In this document: piece by piece, positions 15,600 to 24,282 of the stretch
Layout of the letters: each line of letters starts with the position of its first letter
Numbering within the stretch: position 1 is the stretch's first letter
Assembly (NCBI GenBank): GCA_963740215.1
Contig: CAVUDJ010000019.1
Span: forward strand, 1,736,001-1,800,000
Source of the DNA: CAVVAL01 sp963740215
GTDB taxonomy: Bacteria > Actinomycetota > Actinomycetes > Mycobacteriales > Cryptosporangiaceae
Reading direction: 5' to 3'
Length of the DNA: 64,000 nt
Made by a program: the position numbers and the translations under genes
The notes under the pieces: generated by a model
What the model saw: the letters and a program-made list of their open reading frames with translations, nothing else
The model's database searches: none
Told to the model about the DNA's origin: nothing

Positions 15600-17006
15600 G
15601 TGGCACGGTTCGTGGGTCGTGGTCGCGAACTGCGACTGCTCTCGTCGGAACTGGCACGGGTCGAACCCGGTGAGGAGCGGCCGGGGCGGTGCCTACTCGT
15701 GCGGGGGCGCCGGCGCGTGGGCAAGTCGAGGCTGGTCGAGGAGTTCGTCGACCACGCCGGTGTGGCGAGCCTCTACTTCACCGCGAGTGGCGGCAGCACA
15801 GCCGCCGAGTTGCGCCGACTCGGCGAGGATGCCGCCGAGTCCACGATCCCCGCACGCGACCTGCTGATCGCAGGCAGTCCACAGGACTGGGACGCGGGGT
15901 TTCGACTGCTGGCCGCAGCGCTGCCCGACGAAGCGCCGAGCATCGTCGTCATCGACGAGTTGCCGTACCTCATGGACGACGATCACGCCTTCGAAGGTAC
16001 GCTCCAGCGCGCCTGGGACCGGCAGCTTTCGCGCAAGCCGGTCCTGCTCGTGCTCATCGGGTCCGACCTGGCGATGATGGAGGCGCTCGACGACTACAGC
16101 CGCCCGTTCCACCAGCGCGGCAAGGAGATGGTCATCGGCCCGCTCACCCCTGTCGATCTCAGCAGCATGCTCGGGATCTCGGCTGCGGACGCCGTCGATG
16201 CCGCCCTGGTCACGGGTGGCCTGCCGCTCCTCTGCACGGAGTGGCGCGCGGGCGACGACCTGTGGGATTTTCTGGAACAGTCCCTGACGGATCCGACCTC
16301 CGCTCTGCTCGTCTCCGCCGAGCGATCGTTGGCCGCGGAGTTCCCCACTGCGGCGCAGGCGCGCGCGATCCTCTCCGCCATCGGCTCCGGTGAACGCACC
16401 TTCACGAACATCGCCAGGGCCGCTGGCGGGCTCGCGGCCACTCCGGTACAGCGCGCGATGTCCATTCTCATCAGCAAGCGGCTCGTGGCCGACGACCTCC
16501 CGCTCTCGACGAGGCCGTCGCGGGACCATCGCTACCGGATAGCCGACCCGTACCTCCGGTTCTGGCTGACCTTCGTCGCCCCGGGCATGCCGGAGATCGA
16601 GCGTGGCCGTGGAGATCTTGTCCTGGCCCGGGTCCGCCGGAGCTGGACGAGCTGGCGCGGGCGTGCCGTCGAACCACTGGTACGCGAGGCGCTCATGCGC
16701 ATCGGCCCCGAGGACTCCTTGCCTGCCGCCGGTGCTGTCGGCGGCTACTGGACCCGAACGAACAGTGTCGAGATCGACATCGTCGGTGCCGATCGCGGCC
16801 CCATCGCCCAGCGACTCCTGTTCGTGGGTTCCGTGAAATGGCTGGAGAACTCCCCGTTCGACGGCCACGACCTCGCGGACCTCCACAGGAACCGCACCGC
16901 GCTGACCGATGAGCCACTTCCAGTGGTGGCCGTGTCACGCGACGGCGTGTCGTGCCGCGGTGTCCACGCGCTCGGCCCCGACGACCTGCTCGCCGGCTGG
17001 AGCTAA
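15600..17006 (+). CDS. AAA ATPase of the ATPase_2/DUF234 type
   Basis: 468 aa. Starts FVGRGRELRLLSSEL; Walker A RGRRRVGKSRL near residue 38; Walker B-like SIVVIDELPYLMDDD near 115-120; VLIGSDLAMMEAL sensor region near 155; a winged-helix segment near 265-310 (AQARAILSAIGSGERTFTNIARA...AMSILISKRLVA); then a DUF234-like nuclease-fold C-terminus (DPYLRFWLTFV; TNSVEIDIVGAD with E-x-D near 390). The family is common in archaea and mobile contexts, with poorly known function. GTG 15600 has a perfect GAGGAGG six bases upstream. It separates the Tad pilin operon from the prepilin peptidase gene. The winged helix makes autoregulation at the upstream palindromes possible, but this is inferred. Confidence 0.85.
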   Translation: MARFVGRGRELRLLSSELARVEPGEERPGRCLLVRGRRRVGKSRLVEEFVDHAGVASLYFTASGGSTAAELRRLGEDAAESTIPARDLLIAGSPQDWDAGFRLLAAALPDEAPSIVVIDELPYLMDDDHAFEGTLQRAWDRQLSRKPVLLVLIGSDLAMMEALDDYSRPFHQRGKEMVIGPLTPVDLSSMLGISAADAVDAALVTGGLPLLCTEWRAGDDLWDFLEQSLTDPTSALLVSAERSLAAEFPTAAQARAILSAIGSGERTFTNIARAAGGLAATPVQRAMSILISKRLVADDLPLSTRPSRDHRYRIADPYLRFWLTFVAPGMPEIERGRGDLVLARVRRSWTSWRGRAVEPLVREALMRIGPEDSLPAAGAVGGYWTRTNSVEIDIVGADRGPIAQRLLFVGSVKWLENSPFDGHDLADLHRNRTALTDEPLPVVAVSRDGVSCRGVHALGPDDLLAGWS

Positions 17007-17706
17007 GCGGCGAGCAGCCAGTGCCGGCCGACGATCGCGAGCCACGCCCCTGCCAGCATCGCCGGCCCGAACGGCAGCCGGCTGCGGCGCCCCACCCGCC
17101 CGCCGATCAGCAGCACGAGAGCCACCGGTCCGTGCAGCAGGAACGGCAGCAGCGCGCCCGCGAGCACCTCGCCCCAGCCCAGCCACCCGAGGAACAGCCC
17201 CAGCAACACGGCCAGCTTGACGTCGCCCAGCCCGATCCCGCCGCCGGGCAGCAGCCACAGCACGAGGTAAAGCGCCGCCCAGCGCCGCCGCGGCGAGCCC
17301 GGCGCGTCCCAGTGAGGTCCAGTCAGCCACAGCGAGCAGCACCGCTCCGGCCGGGATCGCCGGCTCGACGAGCACGTTCGGCAACCGCTTGCAGGCCAGG
17401 TCGATCACGGCCAGCAGGACACCGAGCGTCCCGAGCAACAGGTACGGCACGAGCGCCACACCGAGCCCGAGCCGCCAGCCCAGCCCCGCCGCCGACCACA
17501 GCGCCGGCGAGTGCGGTCGCCCACCACGGCACGGCCAGGGCCCGGCCGCACGCCCGGCACCGGCTCCCCCACCATCCAAGCGGGGCCTCGCAGTGCTCGC
17601 AGGCCACACGCATCGGCATCTCGCGCGGCACCGCCAGCCGGTACGCCGGCAACGGCACGAACGCACCGGCCGTCAAACCGACGACCGCTCCGACGACGGC
17701 GCTCAA
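17003..17706 (-). CDS. Prepilin peptidase (TadV/PilD-type), frameshifted as read
   Basis: Type IV leader peptidase that would cut and ready the Flp/TadE prepilins. The protein can be followed through three frames: SAVVGAVVGLTAGAFVPLPAYRLA with two CxxC pairs (CEHCEAPLGWWGSRCRACG) from TTG 17706; LLGTLGVLLAVIDLACKRLPNVLVEPA, with the first catalytic Asp in VIDL, in a second frame; and LYLVLWLLPGGGIGLGDVKLAVLLGLFLG, with the second catalytic Asp in GLGDVK, in a third, to the stop at 17003. Shifts fall near 17500 and 17270. All catalytic elements are present, so sequencing indels are more likely than decay. The last four bases overlap the ATPase gene end on the other strand. Confidence 0.82.
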
Positions 17707-17780
17707 GGGCACACCTCGCTGCGCTCGGTGGCGCATTCGCGCACGCTGTACTTGCCGATTCGCTCGCTACGCTCCCTCAT
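17703..17780 (-). CDS. 25-aa leader micro-ORF of the SERSE family, before prepilin peptidase
   Basis: 26 codons from ATG 17780; the peptide begins MRERSERIGKYS and ends RECATERSEVCP. Its TGA overlaps the TTG start of the prepilin peptidase gene (TTGA), and its GCGAGG lies seven bases before that start. It is almost identical to the next upstream unit, 74 bp away. Confidence 0.6.
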   Translation of the reverse strand: MRERSERIGKYSVRECATERSEVCP

Positions 17781-17854
17781 GGGCACACCTCGCTGCGCTC
17801 GGTGGCGCATTCGCGCACGCTGTACTTGCCGATTCGCTCGCTGCGCTCCCTCAA
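17777..17854 (-). CDS. 25-aa leader micro-ORF of the SERSE family, middle unit
   Basis: 26 codons from TTG 17854, with the same predicted peptide as the downstream unit. It is bounded by TTGA and ATGA overlaps. The 74-bp step is an exact tandem duplication with two or three substitutions. Confidence 0.55.
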   Translation of the reverse strand: MRERSERIGKYSVRECATERSEVCP

Positions 17855-17880
17855 GGACACACCTCGCTGCGCTCGCTCAT
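17851..17880 (-). CDS. 9-aa leader micro-ORF of the SERSE family, short unit
   Basis: Ten codons from ATG 17880, encoding MSERSEVCP. The ATG overlaps the stop of the response-regulator gene and the TGA overlaps the next unit start. It equals the full unit with its internal 48 bp removed (26-bp step), the same short form as before potB. Confidence 0.5.
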   Translation of the reverse strand: MSERSEVCP

Positions 17881-18545
17881 GGGCGCCGGTAGCGGTACCC
17901 GAAGCCGCGTACCGACTCCAGCCGCTCTCCCCCGCCCAACTTGCGCCGCAGCCGCAGCACCGCGAACTTGACGCGCTCCGGGCCGACACCGCTGGCGTCG
18001 CCCCAGGCCCGGGCGATCAGCCGACCACTGCTGACCGCGGTGCCGGCCTCGCGGACCAGTTCCTGCAACAGCCGGAACTCGATCGGGGTGAGCTGCACCT
18101 CCCGTCCCTCCACCCACGCGGACCGGGCGCCGGGATCGAGCCGCAGCCAGCCGTCGTCGTACGCCGGTGGCGCGGCGGGCACGGCACCGCCGCGCCGCAG
18201 CACGGCGGCGACGCGGGCGAGCAGCTCGCTGGTGTCGTACGGCTTGGTGAGGTAGTCGTCGGCACCGGCGGACAGCCCCCGGACCCGCTCCGCCACCTCG
18301 CTGTGCCCGGTGAGCATCAGCACCGGCACCTCGCTCGTCTCCCGCAGCGCGGCGAGGACCTGCCAGCCGTCGAGACCGGGCAGGCCAACGTCGAGGACGA
18401 CCACGTCCGGCCTGACACGATCGACGGCGCGCAGCGCGGCCGGGCCGTCCACCGCGCGCTCGACGCGGTACCCGGCTCGGGTGAGGAACGCGACCAGCGC
18501 GAACGCCGCGTCGTCCTCGTCCTCGACGACCAGCACGGTGCTCAC
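17877..18545 (-). CDS. OmpR/PhoB-type response regulator
   Basis: 222 aa. Receiver domain (residues 1-115: TVLVVEDEDDAAFALVAFL; phospho-acceptor Asp in VVVLDVGLPGLDGWQ near 51; TGHSE; Lys in LTKPYD near 102), followed by a winged-helix DNA-binding domain (LTPIEFRLLQELVREAGTAVSSGRLIARAW...VKFAVLRLRRKLG...VRGFGYRY). GTG 18545 overlaps the kinase stop (GTGA), so the pair is co-translated. It sits in one transcription unit with the prepilin peptidase, so a link to pilus control is possible. Confidence 0.93.
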   Translation of the reverse strand: MSTVLVVEDEDDAAFALVAFLTRAGYRVERAVDGPAALRAVDRVRPDVVVLDVGLPGLDGWQVLAALRETSEVPVLMLTGHSEVAERVRGLSAGADDYLTKPYDTSELLARVAAVLRRGGAVPAAPPAYDDGWLRLDPGARSAWVEGREVQLTPIEFRLLQELVREAGTAVSSGRLIARAWGDASGVGPERVKFAVLRLRRKLGGGERLESVRGFGYRYRRP

Positions 18546-19774
18546 GACGGACCGTCCAACGGCAGCCGGATCGTGACGGTGGTGCCGTGTCCCTCCTTGC
18601 TCGTCACGTCGAGCGCTCCGCCGTGCAGGTCGAGGATCGCCTTGCTCACGACCAGCCCCAGGCCGCTGCCGGGGATCCCCGCGCGGGCGGTGTTGGTACC
18701 GCGCGTGAACGGGGTGAAGAGGTACTCGAGGTCGTCGTCCGGGATGCCGATTCCGGTGTCGGCGACGCAGATCCGCCATTCACCGCCGTCGCAGCCGGCC
18801 AGCACCGTGACCACGCCACCGCCGACGCTGAACTTGATCGCGTTGCCGAGGACGTTGGCCATTACCTGATGCAGCCTGACCTCGTCGAAGACCGCGGGAG
18901 GGCCGGGCCGGACGTCGCCGCGCAACGTCACGCCGGCCTGCTCGGCGAGCGGCACGTGGTCGGCGATCGCGGTCTCCACGAGCGTGGCGAGCGATCCGGG
19001 TTGGGGCTCCAGCGGCAGCCGGCCGGACTCGATCTGCGCGAGCAGCGTCAGGTCGTCGATGAGCCGGATCATCCGGCCCGCGTTGCGGTTGATCCCTTCG
19101 ACGAACCGCTGCTGCCCGTCCGTCAGGTCGCCCTGTTCCGGGTCGGCGAGCAGGTGCGCGAAGCTCAGGACCACCGTCAGCGGCGAGCGCAGCTCGTGGG
19201 AGACACCGGCGACGAACTCGTTCTTGAGCCGGCCGAGTTCGGTCAGCGACTCGTTGTGCTCCCACAGCTCCTGCTGGGCAGCGCGGAGCGCGCGCTCGGT
19301 GTGGCGCTGCTGGGTGACGTCGCGGCCGTAGAAGAGCACCGCGCCGATCTCCGGATCGTCCAGCCGGCCGGACGCGACCGTCTCCAGCACCAGCCAGCGC
19401 CCGGAGGCGGCGCGCAGCCGCAGGTCGATCGGCGGCGAGACGGCGGGGCTGATCCGCGCCGCGCCGAACAACGCGATGGCGGCGCGTCGGTCGGCCGGGT
19501 GTACGAGGTCGAGGAGGCTATCGGTCGGGCTGTCCCGCGGGTACCCGAGAAGCGTGTCGAACGCCGATGAGATCGGGAACCACGACCCGTCCGCCCGGAC
19601 CCCGACGATCACCGACCGGGCGCTGGCCATGACCGCGCGCAGCAAGGCCGGCGGGAGTCCGTCCGCGGCAGCCCGTGCTCGTGGGCGACTCCTGCCCCCG
19701 CCCTCCGCAGCCGGTTCCCCACCCACCGCGCGCCCCTCCACGGCATATCGGCCAGATGATCCGTCCCTGACCAT
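18542..19774 (-). CDS. PAS-domain sensor histidine kinase
   Basis: 410 aa, no transmembrane segment seen, so probably cytoplasmic. A PAS/PAC domain lies at about residues 50-160 (VIVGVRADGSWFPISSAFDTLLGYPRDS...VLFYGRDVTQQRHTERALR), the HisKA domain with phospho-His in VAGVSHELRSPLTVVLSFAHLL near 190, then a HATPase domain (N box HQVMANVLGNAIKFS; G1 VADTGIGIPDDDLEYLFTPF; G2 IPGSGLGLVVSKAIL). It autophosphorylates and passes phosphate to the regulator encoded next. The signal is unknown. Confidence 0.93.
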   Translation of the reverse strand: MVRDGSSGRYAVEGRAVGGEPAAEGGGRSRPRARAAADGLPPALLRAVMASARSVIVGVRADGSWFPISSAFDTLLGYPRDSPTDSLLDLVHPADRRAAIALFGAARISPAVSPPIDLRLRAASGRWLVLETVASGRLDDPEIGAVLFYGRDVTQQRHTERALRAAQQELWEHNESLTELGRLKNEFVAGVSHELRSPLTVVLSFAHLLADPEQGDLTDGQQRFVEGINRNAGRMIRLIDDLTLLAQIESGRLPLEPQPGSLATLVETAIADHVPLAEQAGVTLRGDVRPGPPAVFDEVRLHQVMANVLGNAIKFSVGGGVVTVLAGCDGGEWRICVADTGIGIPDDDLEYLFTPFTRGTNTARAGIPGSGLGLVVSKAILDLHGGALDVTSKEGHGTTVTIRLPLDGPS

Positions 19775-19861
19775 ACGGGCAGTCAGCGCTCGCGCGGCGG
19801 ATCCAGGCGATCCTGGACGGGTGGTCCAGCCGCGGATCAGCCACTCGGTCAGCGAAAAGAC

Positions 19862-20719
19862 TCAGGGCAGGGTCAGGATCTCGTGGCCGCTGTCGGTGAC
19901 GAGGACGGTGTGCTCGAACTGCGCGGTCCAGCGGCGGTCCCTGGTGACGACCGTCCAGCCGTCGGCCCACATGTCCCACTCGTGCGTGCCGAGCGTGATC
20001 ATCGGCTCGATCGTGAACGTCATGCCCGGCTCCATCACGACGTCCAGCTCGGGCTGGTCGTAGTGGGGCACGTAGAGGCCACTGTGGAAGGTCTCGCCGA
20101 TGCCGTGGCCGGTGAAGTCGCGGACGACGCCGTACCCGAAGCGCCGCGCGTACGACTCGATGACCCGCCCGATGGCGTTCAGCTGGCGGCCCGGCTTCAC
20201 CGCGTTGATCGCCCGGCGGGTGGCCTCGCGGGTGCGCTCGACCAGTAGACGGGCCTCCTCGTCGACGTCGCCGGCCAGGAACGTGGCGTTCGTGTCGCCG
20301 TGGACGCCGCCGATGTACGCGGTGATGTCGATGTTGACGATGTCGCCGTCCTGCACGACCGTCGAGTCGGGGATGCCGTGGCAGATGACCTCGTTGAGCG
20401 ACGTGCACAGCGACTTCGGGAAGCCCTTGTAGCCGAGCGTCGACGGGTACGCGCCATGGTCGAGCACGAACTCGTGGCCGATGCGGTCGAGCTCGTCGGT
20501 GGTGACGCCGGGCCGGACGTGCCGTCCGACCTCTTCGAGGGCCTGCGCGGCGATCCTGCCCGCGACCCGCATCCGCTCGATGACGTCGGCCGTCTTCACC
20601 TCCGAGCCGGTGAACGGCGCGGGAGCGCGCTTGCCGACGTACTCCGGGCGCGCGATGGCGTCCGGCACCTCACGCAAGGGGGACAGCGTGCCGGGGACGA
20701 GTTCGGTGCGGACGGACAT
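19862..20719 (-). CDS. map: Methionine aminopeptidase, type I
   Basis: 285 aa, with the 40-residue N-terminal extension seen in actinobacterial MapB. Metal ligands are recognisable: Asp in DGDIVNIDITAYIGGVHGDTNATF (two Asp), His in RDFTGHGIGETFH, Glu in FTIEPMIT and Glu in QFEHTVLV. It removes the initiator Met from nascent proteins when the second residue is small. ATG 20719 starts directly after the short gap to the MFS gene, and both lie on the minus strand. Confidence 0.95.
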   Translation of the reverse strand: MSVRTELVPGTLSPLREVPDAIARPEYVGKRAPAPFTGSEVKTADVIERMRVAGRIAAQALEEVGRHVRPGVTTDELDRIGHEFVLDHGAYPSTLGYKGFPKSLCTSLNEVICHGIPDSTVVQDGDIVNIDITAYIGGVHGDTNATFLAGDVDEEARLLVERTREATRRAINAVKPGRQLNAIGRVIESYARRFGYGVVRDFTGHGIGETFHSGLYVPHYDQPELDVVMEPGMTFTIEPMITLGTHEWDMWADGWTVVTRDRRWTAQFEHTVLVTDSGHEILTLP

Positions 20720-20724
20720 GCCGG

Positions 20725-22020
20725 CTAGCCTAAGCGACCGCCCGCACCGTCGACAGCGGTATCGCCCGCAGCCAGGCGGCGCAGTGGCGAGAACCACGCG
20801 AGCACCGCCCCGGCGAGCAGCACCCCCGAGCCGGTGAGGATCGCCGCACGTGGCCCGGCCACGCTGGCCACGATGCCGCCGACGAACGCGCCGAGCGGCG
20901 AGCCGAGCCCGAACGACAGCATCCGGCCGGTGGCGTTGACCCTGCTGAGCATCGGTTCCGGCGTGACGCGCTGGCGTAACGTCAGCGAGCTCATCAGCAC
21001 CAGCAGGTATCCGACGCCCCACGCGAACAGCCCGGCGACGGCCACGAGCCAGTGCTGGGCGAGGCCGGTCAGCACGCCCACCGCGCCGCTGGCGGGCAGG
21101 AACAGCAACGCGATCCGCGCCTCCGACCAGTGCCGCAGCAGCCGGGGCAGCAGGGCGCTGGCGGCGAGCCCGCCGAGGCTCCAGCCGGTGAACAGGATGC
21201 CGAGGCGCACGTCGCCGGTCGGCGCGATGCCGAGCACCGTGTCGCCCCACGGCACCATCTGGCCGACGAACGCCCCACCGGCGAACGACTGGATGGCTCC
21301 GATCGCCGTCATCGCCCGCACCTGCGGCACCGACCACAGGAACCGCAGCCCGACCCGGATCTCCTCGACGAGGCGGGGCTTGCTGCCGGTGTCCCGATCC
21401 GGGTTCGACAGCGGCCGCACGATGGCCCGGATCAGCATCGCCGACGCGACGAACCCGAGCGCGTCCAGCGCGATCAACGGCGCCGGTGCGATCACCACCA
21501 GCGCCGCGCCCGTGACAGCCGGCACGACCAGCTCGATGACGCTCGTCGAGCCGAAGACCGCCGCGGTGGCTCCCGCGACGTGTTCACGCCCGACGAGCGC
21601 CGGTAACGCACCGAAGTTCGCCGCGTCGAAGAAGACGAACAAGCTGTGCGCGCCGAACGCCACGCCCAGCACGTGCACCGGCGAGAGCGCGCCGAACGCG
21701 TACGCCAGAGGGATGCTCGCGAGCAGCACGGCGTTGAGGAGATCGGAGACCACCATCAGACGGCGCCGGTCGAGCCGGTCGGCGTACGCCCCGGCGGGGA
21801 GCCCGAGGAACAGGTACGGCAGGCCCTCGGCGACGGTGACGAACGCCGTCCACAAGCTGGACCTGGTGACCGAGTAGACCAGCACCGGCATCGCGATGAA
21901 CGTGACCACGCCGCCCGTGAGCGAAGCCATCCGCGCCAACCAGTACCGGCGGAAGTCAGGGTCTTGCCGGAGTCTTCGGGGTGGGGTCGCCGCGGACCTG
22001 CTCGCCGTGTGCTGCTCCAT
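20725..22020 (-). CDS. MFS exporter (EntS/MefA-like)
   Basis: 431 aa with about twelve hydrophobic segments. Begins with a short basic tail, then FRRYWLARMASLTGGVVTFIAMPVLVYSVTRSS, typical of DHA3-type efflux permeases such as EntS and MefA. The conserved loop 2-3 motif appears as LGLPAGAYADRLDRRRLM near residue 75. The substrate is unknown; drugs or siderophores are exported by relatives. It is close to map but has no functional link I can see. Confidence 0.85.
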   Translation of the reverse strand: MEQHTASRSAATPPRRLRQDPDFRRYWLARMASLTGGVVTFIAMPVLVYSVTRSSLWTAFVTVAEGLPYLFLGLPAGAYADRLDRRRLMVVSDLLNAVLLASIPLAYAFGALSPVHVLGVAFGAHSLFVFFDAANFGALPALVGREHVAGATAAVFGSTSVIELVVPAVTGAALVVIAPAPLIALDALGFVASAMLIRAIVRPLSNPDRDTGSKPRLVEEIRVGLRFLWSVPQVRAMTAIGAIQSFAGGAFVGQMVPWGDTVLGIAPTGDVRLGILFTGWSLGGLAASALLPRLLRHWSEARIALLFLPASGAVGVLTGLAQHWLVAVAGLFAWGVGYLLVLMSSLTLRQRVTPEPMLSRVNATGRMLSFGLGSPLGAFVGGIVASVAGPRAAILTGSGVLLAGAVLAWFSPLRRLAAGDTAVDGAGGRLG

Positions 22021-22088
22021 GAGCGCCTCCCCCCGCTCAAACTAGCTCCGGCGAGGACAGGCCGTGTGCGGTTCAGCACTTAGCGCGA

Positions 22089-22931
22089 TCAGAACAGCAC
22101 GGTGGCGAACATTCCCACCTGCTCGAAACCGCAGCGGTCGTACACGCGGCGGGCGGCGGTGTTGTAGTCGTTGACGTACAGGCTCACGACCGGAGCAACC
22201 GTGCGGAGGGCATCGTCGACGACGGCGGCGACGCACGCCGTGGCGATTCCCCGGCCGCGCCACTGCGGGTGTACCCAGACGCCCTGCACCTGGCACGCGT
22301 GCCGGCTCACCGCGCCGAGTTCGGCCTTGAACACCACCTGGCCGTCGTCGACGCGGACGTAGGAGCGGCCGGCCCGGATCAGCTCCGCGACCCGGGCGCG
22401 GTAGGTGGCGCCGCCGTCCCAGCCGAGCGGCGAGACACCGACCTCCTCGGTGTACATCGCCACGCACGCCGGCAGGACACCGTCGAAGTCGGACATGCGG
22501 GCCCGGCGGACACCCGGATCCGCGGCGACGAGCGCCGGCCGTGCCGTGGCGAGCAGCGGCTGCCGCGCGCGCACCTCGCGCGCGCGGCCCCAGTCGGGCT
22601 CCAGGTCGGCCCAGAGGTCGAGGACGGCGTCGGCGGGACCGAGGATGGACGAGCAGACACGGCCCTGCTCGCGCGCCATCGCCGCGTATGCGCGTATCGC
22701 GGCCGGACCGGCGGAGACGGGCACGAGATTGGCGCCGGAGTAACAGAGCGACTCGACCCGTCCAGTGGGTGCGTACCCCCAGAGGTGGGCGCCGAGACGC
22801 CAGCGCGACACACCGCCCGTGGCGACCCGGGCAGCGACGAACGTGGCGCCGATCGGGTCACGGTCGAGCACGTCGTCGACCTGCGCACGGTCGGCGTCGC
22901 GTAGCACGCGGACAGTTCGCGTGGTCAGCAC
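22089..22931 (-). CDS. GNAT acetyltransferase with DUF4081-like N-terminus
   Basis: 280 aa. The first 130 residues resemble the DUF4081 domain (VRVLRDADRAQVDDVLDRDPIGATFVAARV...LWGYAPTGRVESLCYSGANLVPV). Residues 150-280 form a GNAT fold with the acetyl-CoA loop VQGVWVHPQWRGRGIATACVAAVVDD and the C-terminal VSLYVNDYNTAARRVYDRCGFEQVG. It precedes ispG in the same order as Rv2867c precedes gcpE in M. tuberculosis. The substrate is not known. Confidence 0.88.
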   Translation of the reverse strand: MLTTRTVRVLRDADRAQVDDVLDRDPIGATFVAARVATGGVSRWRLGAHLWGYAPTGRVESLCYSGANLVPVSAGPAAIRAYAAMAREQGRVCSSILGPADAVLDLWADLEPDWGRAREVRARQPLLATARPALVAADPGVRRARMSDFDGVLPACVAMYTEEVGVSPLGWDGGATYRARVAELIRAGRSYVRVDDGQVVFKAELGAVSRHACQVQGVWVHPQWRGRGIATACVAAVVDDALRTVAPVVSLYVNDYNTAARRVYDRCGFEQVGMFATVLF

Positions 22932-23023
22932 GGCGCACCCCGACCCATGCTGTCAAGACTGCCAGACGAACCGGAGTATCGGATCATCTACAGGCGGATT
23001 CACTCTTGCATGCCACACGCGGC

Positions 23024-23086
23024 AGGGTGTTCGCGGAAATCGCGCGGCGCGGCGCGGCGAGCCGCTGCCATTTTCGCGAACACCCT
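23024..23086 (-). terminator. Hairpin after ispG
   Basis: Arms 23024-23040 and 23070-23086 pair over 17 bp with one mismatch; the loop is G+C-rich. It sits between the ispG stop and the GNAT start on the minus strand. Its GTTCGCGGAAAT arm recurs in the hairpin at 55850. Confidence 0.55.
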
Positions 23087-23099
23087 CAGGGTGCGAGCG

Positions 23100-24267
23100 T
23101 CAGTGGACCTCGACGGTCGGGGCGAGGCCGCGCAGTTCCTCGGGCAGGTCGGCGCCCATCTCCTCCGCCAGTCGCAGCGCCTCGTGGATCAACGTCTCCA
23201 CGATCTGGGACTCCGGGACGGTCTTGATCACCTCGCCCTTGACGAAGATCTGCCCCTTGCCGTTACCCGAGGCCACCCCCAGGTCGGCCTCGCGCGCCTC
23301 ACCCGGCCCGTTCACGACACAGCCCATGACCGCGACCCGCAGCGGCACCGGCAGGCCCTCCAGGCCCGGCCGACACCTCCTCGGCCAGGGTGTACACGTC
23401 GACCTGCGCCCGCCCGCACGACGGACACGACACGATCTCCAGCCCACGCTCGCGCAGCCCCATCGACTCCAGGATCTGGTTGCCGACCTTGACCTCTTCC
23501 ACCGGCGGCGCCGACAGCGACACCCGGATGGTGTCCCCGATGCCCTCCGCCAGCAGCGCCCCGAACGCCACCGCCGACTTGATCGTGCCCTGGAACGCCG
23601 GGCCCGCCTCGGTCACGCCGAGGTGCAGCGGGTAGTCACACGCCGCCGCGAGCTGCCGGTACGCCTGGATCATCACCACGGGGTCGTTGTGCTTGACCGA
23701 GATCTTGATGTCGCGGAACCCGTGCTCCTCGAACAGCGAGCACTCCCACAACGCCGACTCCACCAGCGCCTCCGGCGTCGCCTTCCCGTACTTCTCCAGC
23801 AGCCGCTTGTCCAGGCTGCCGGCGTTGACCCCGATCCGGATCGGCACCCCCGCATCCGAGGCCGCCCGCGCGATCTCCCCGACCTTGTCGTCGAACGCCT
23901 TGATGTTGCCCGGGTTCACCCGCACCGCCGCACACCCCGCGTCGATCGCCGCGAACACGTACTTCGGCTGGAAATGGATGTCGGCGATCACCGGGATCTG
24001 CGACTTCCTCGCGATCATCGGCAACGCCTCCGCGTCGTCCGCCGACGGCACCGCCACCCGCACGATCTGGCACCCCGCCGCCGTCAACTCCGCGATCTGC
24101 TGCAACGTCGCGTTCACGTCCGTCGTGGGCGTCGTCGTCATCGACTGCACCGACACCGGCGCGTCACCACCGACCAGCACCGACCCCACCTTGATCTGGC
24201 GAGACTTCCGGCGCTCGGACAGCTTCGGAGCGGGCAGAGCGGGCATGCCCAGGGATACGGCGGTCAC
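23100..24267 (-). CDS. ispG: 4-hydroxy-3-methylbut-2-en-1-yl diphosphate synthase, frameshifted as read
   Basis: Penultimate step of the MEP isoprenoid pathway (a 4Fe-4S enzyme). From ATG 24267 the protein reads normally for about 300 residues: KVGSVLVGGDAPVSVQSMTTT, HFQPKYVFAAIDAG, VRVNPGNIKAFDDKV, and cluster Cys in VSCPSCGRAQVDVYTLAEEV. It then leaves frame at a CCC run near 23365. Past the shift the expected ending appears (LPVPLRVAVMGCVVNGPGEAREADLGVASGNGKG...TVEVH), including the third cluster Cys. Removing one G restores a full-length enzyme of about 388 aa. Because ispG is normally essential, an error in the sequence is likely. Rip1 and dxr lie upstream in one operon. Confidence 0.93.
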
Positions 24268-24282
24268 GGTTACCTCAGACGC

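Noticed and set aside
17003..17706. Prepilin peptidase as a true pseudogene
   Set aside because: Both catalytic Asp motifs and all membrane helices survive in shifted frames, and similar shifts hit essential genes, so read errors are preferred; not excluded.
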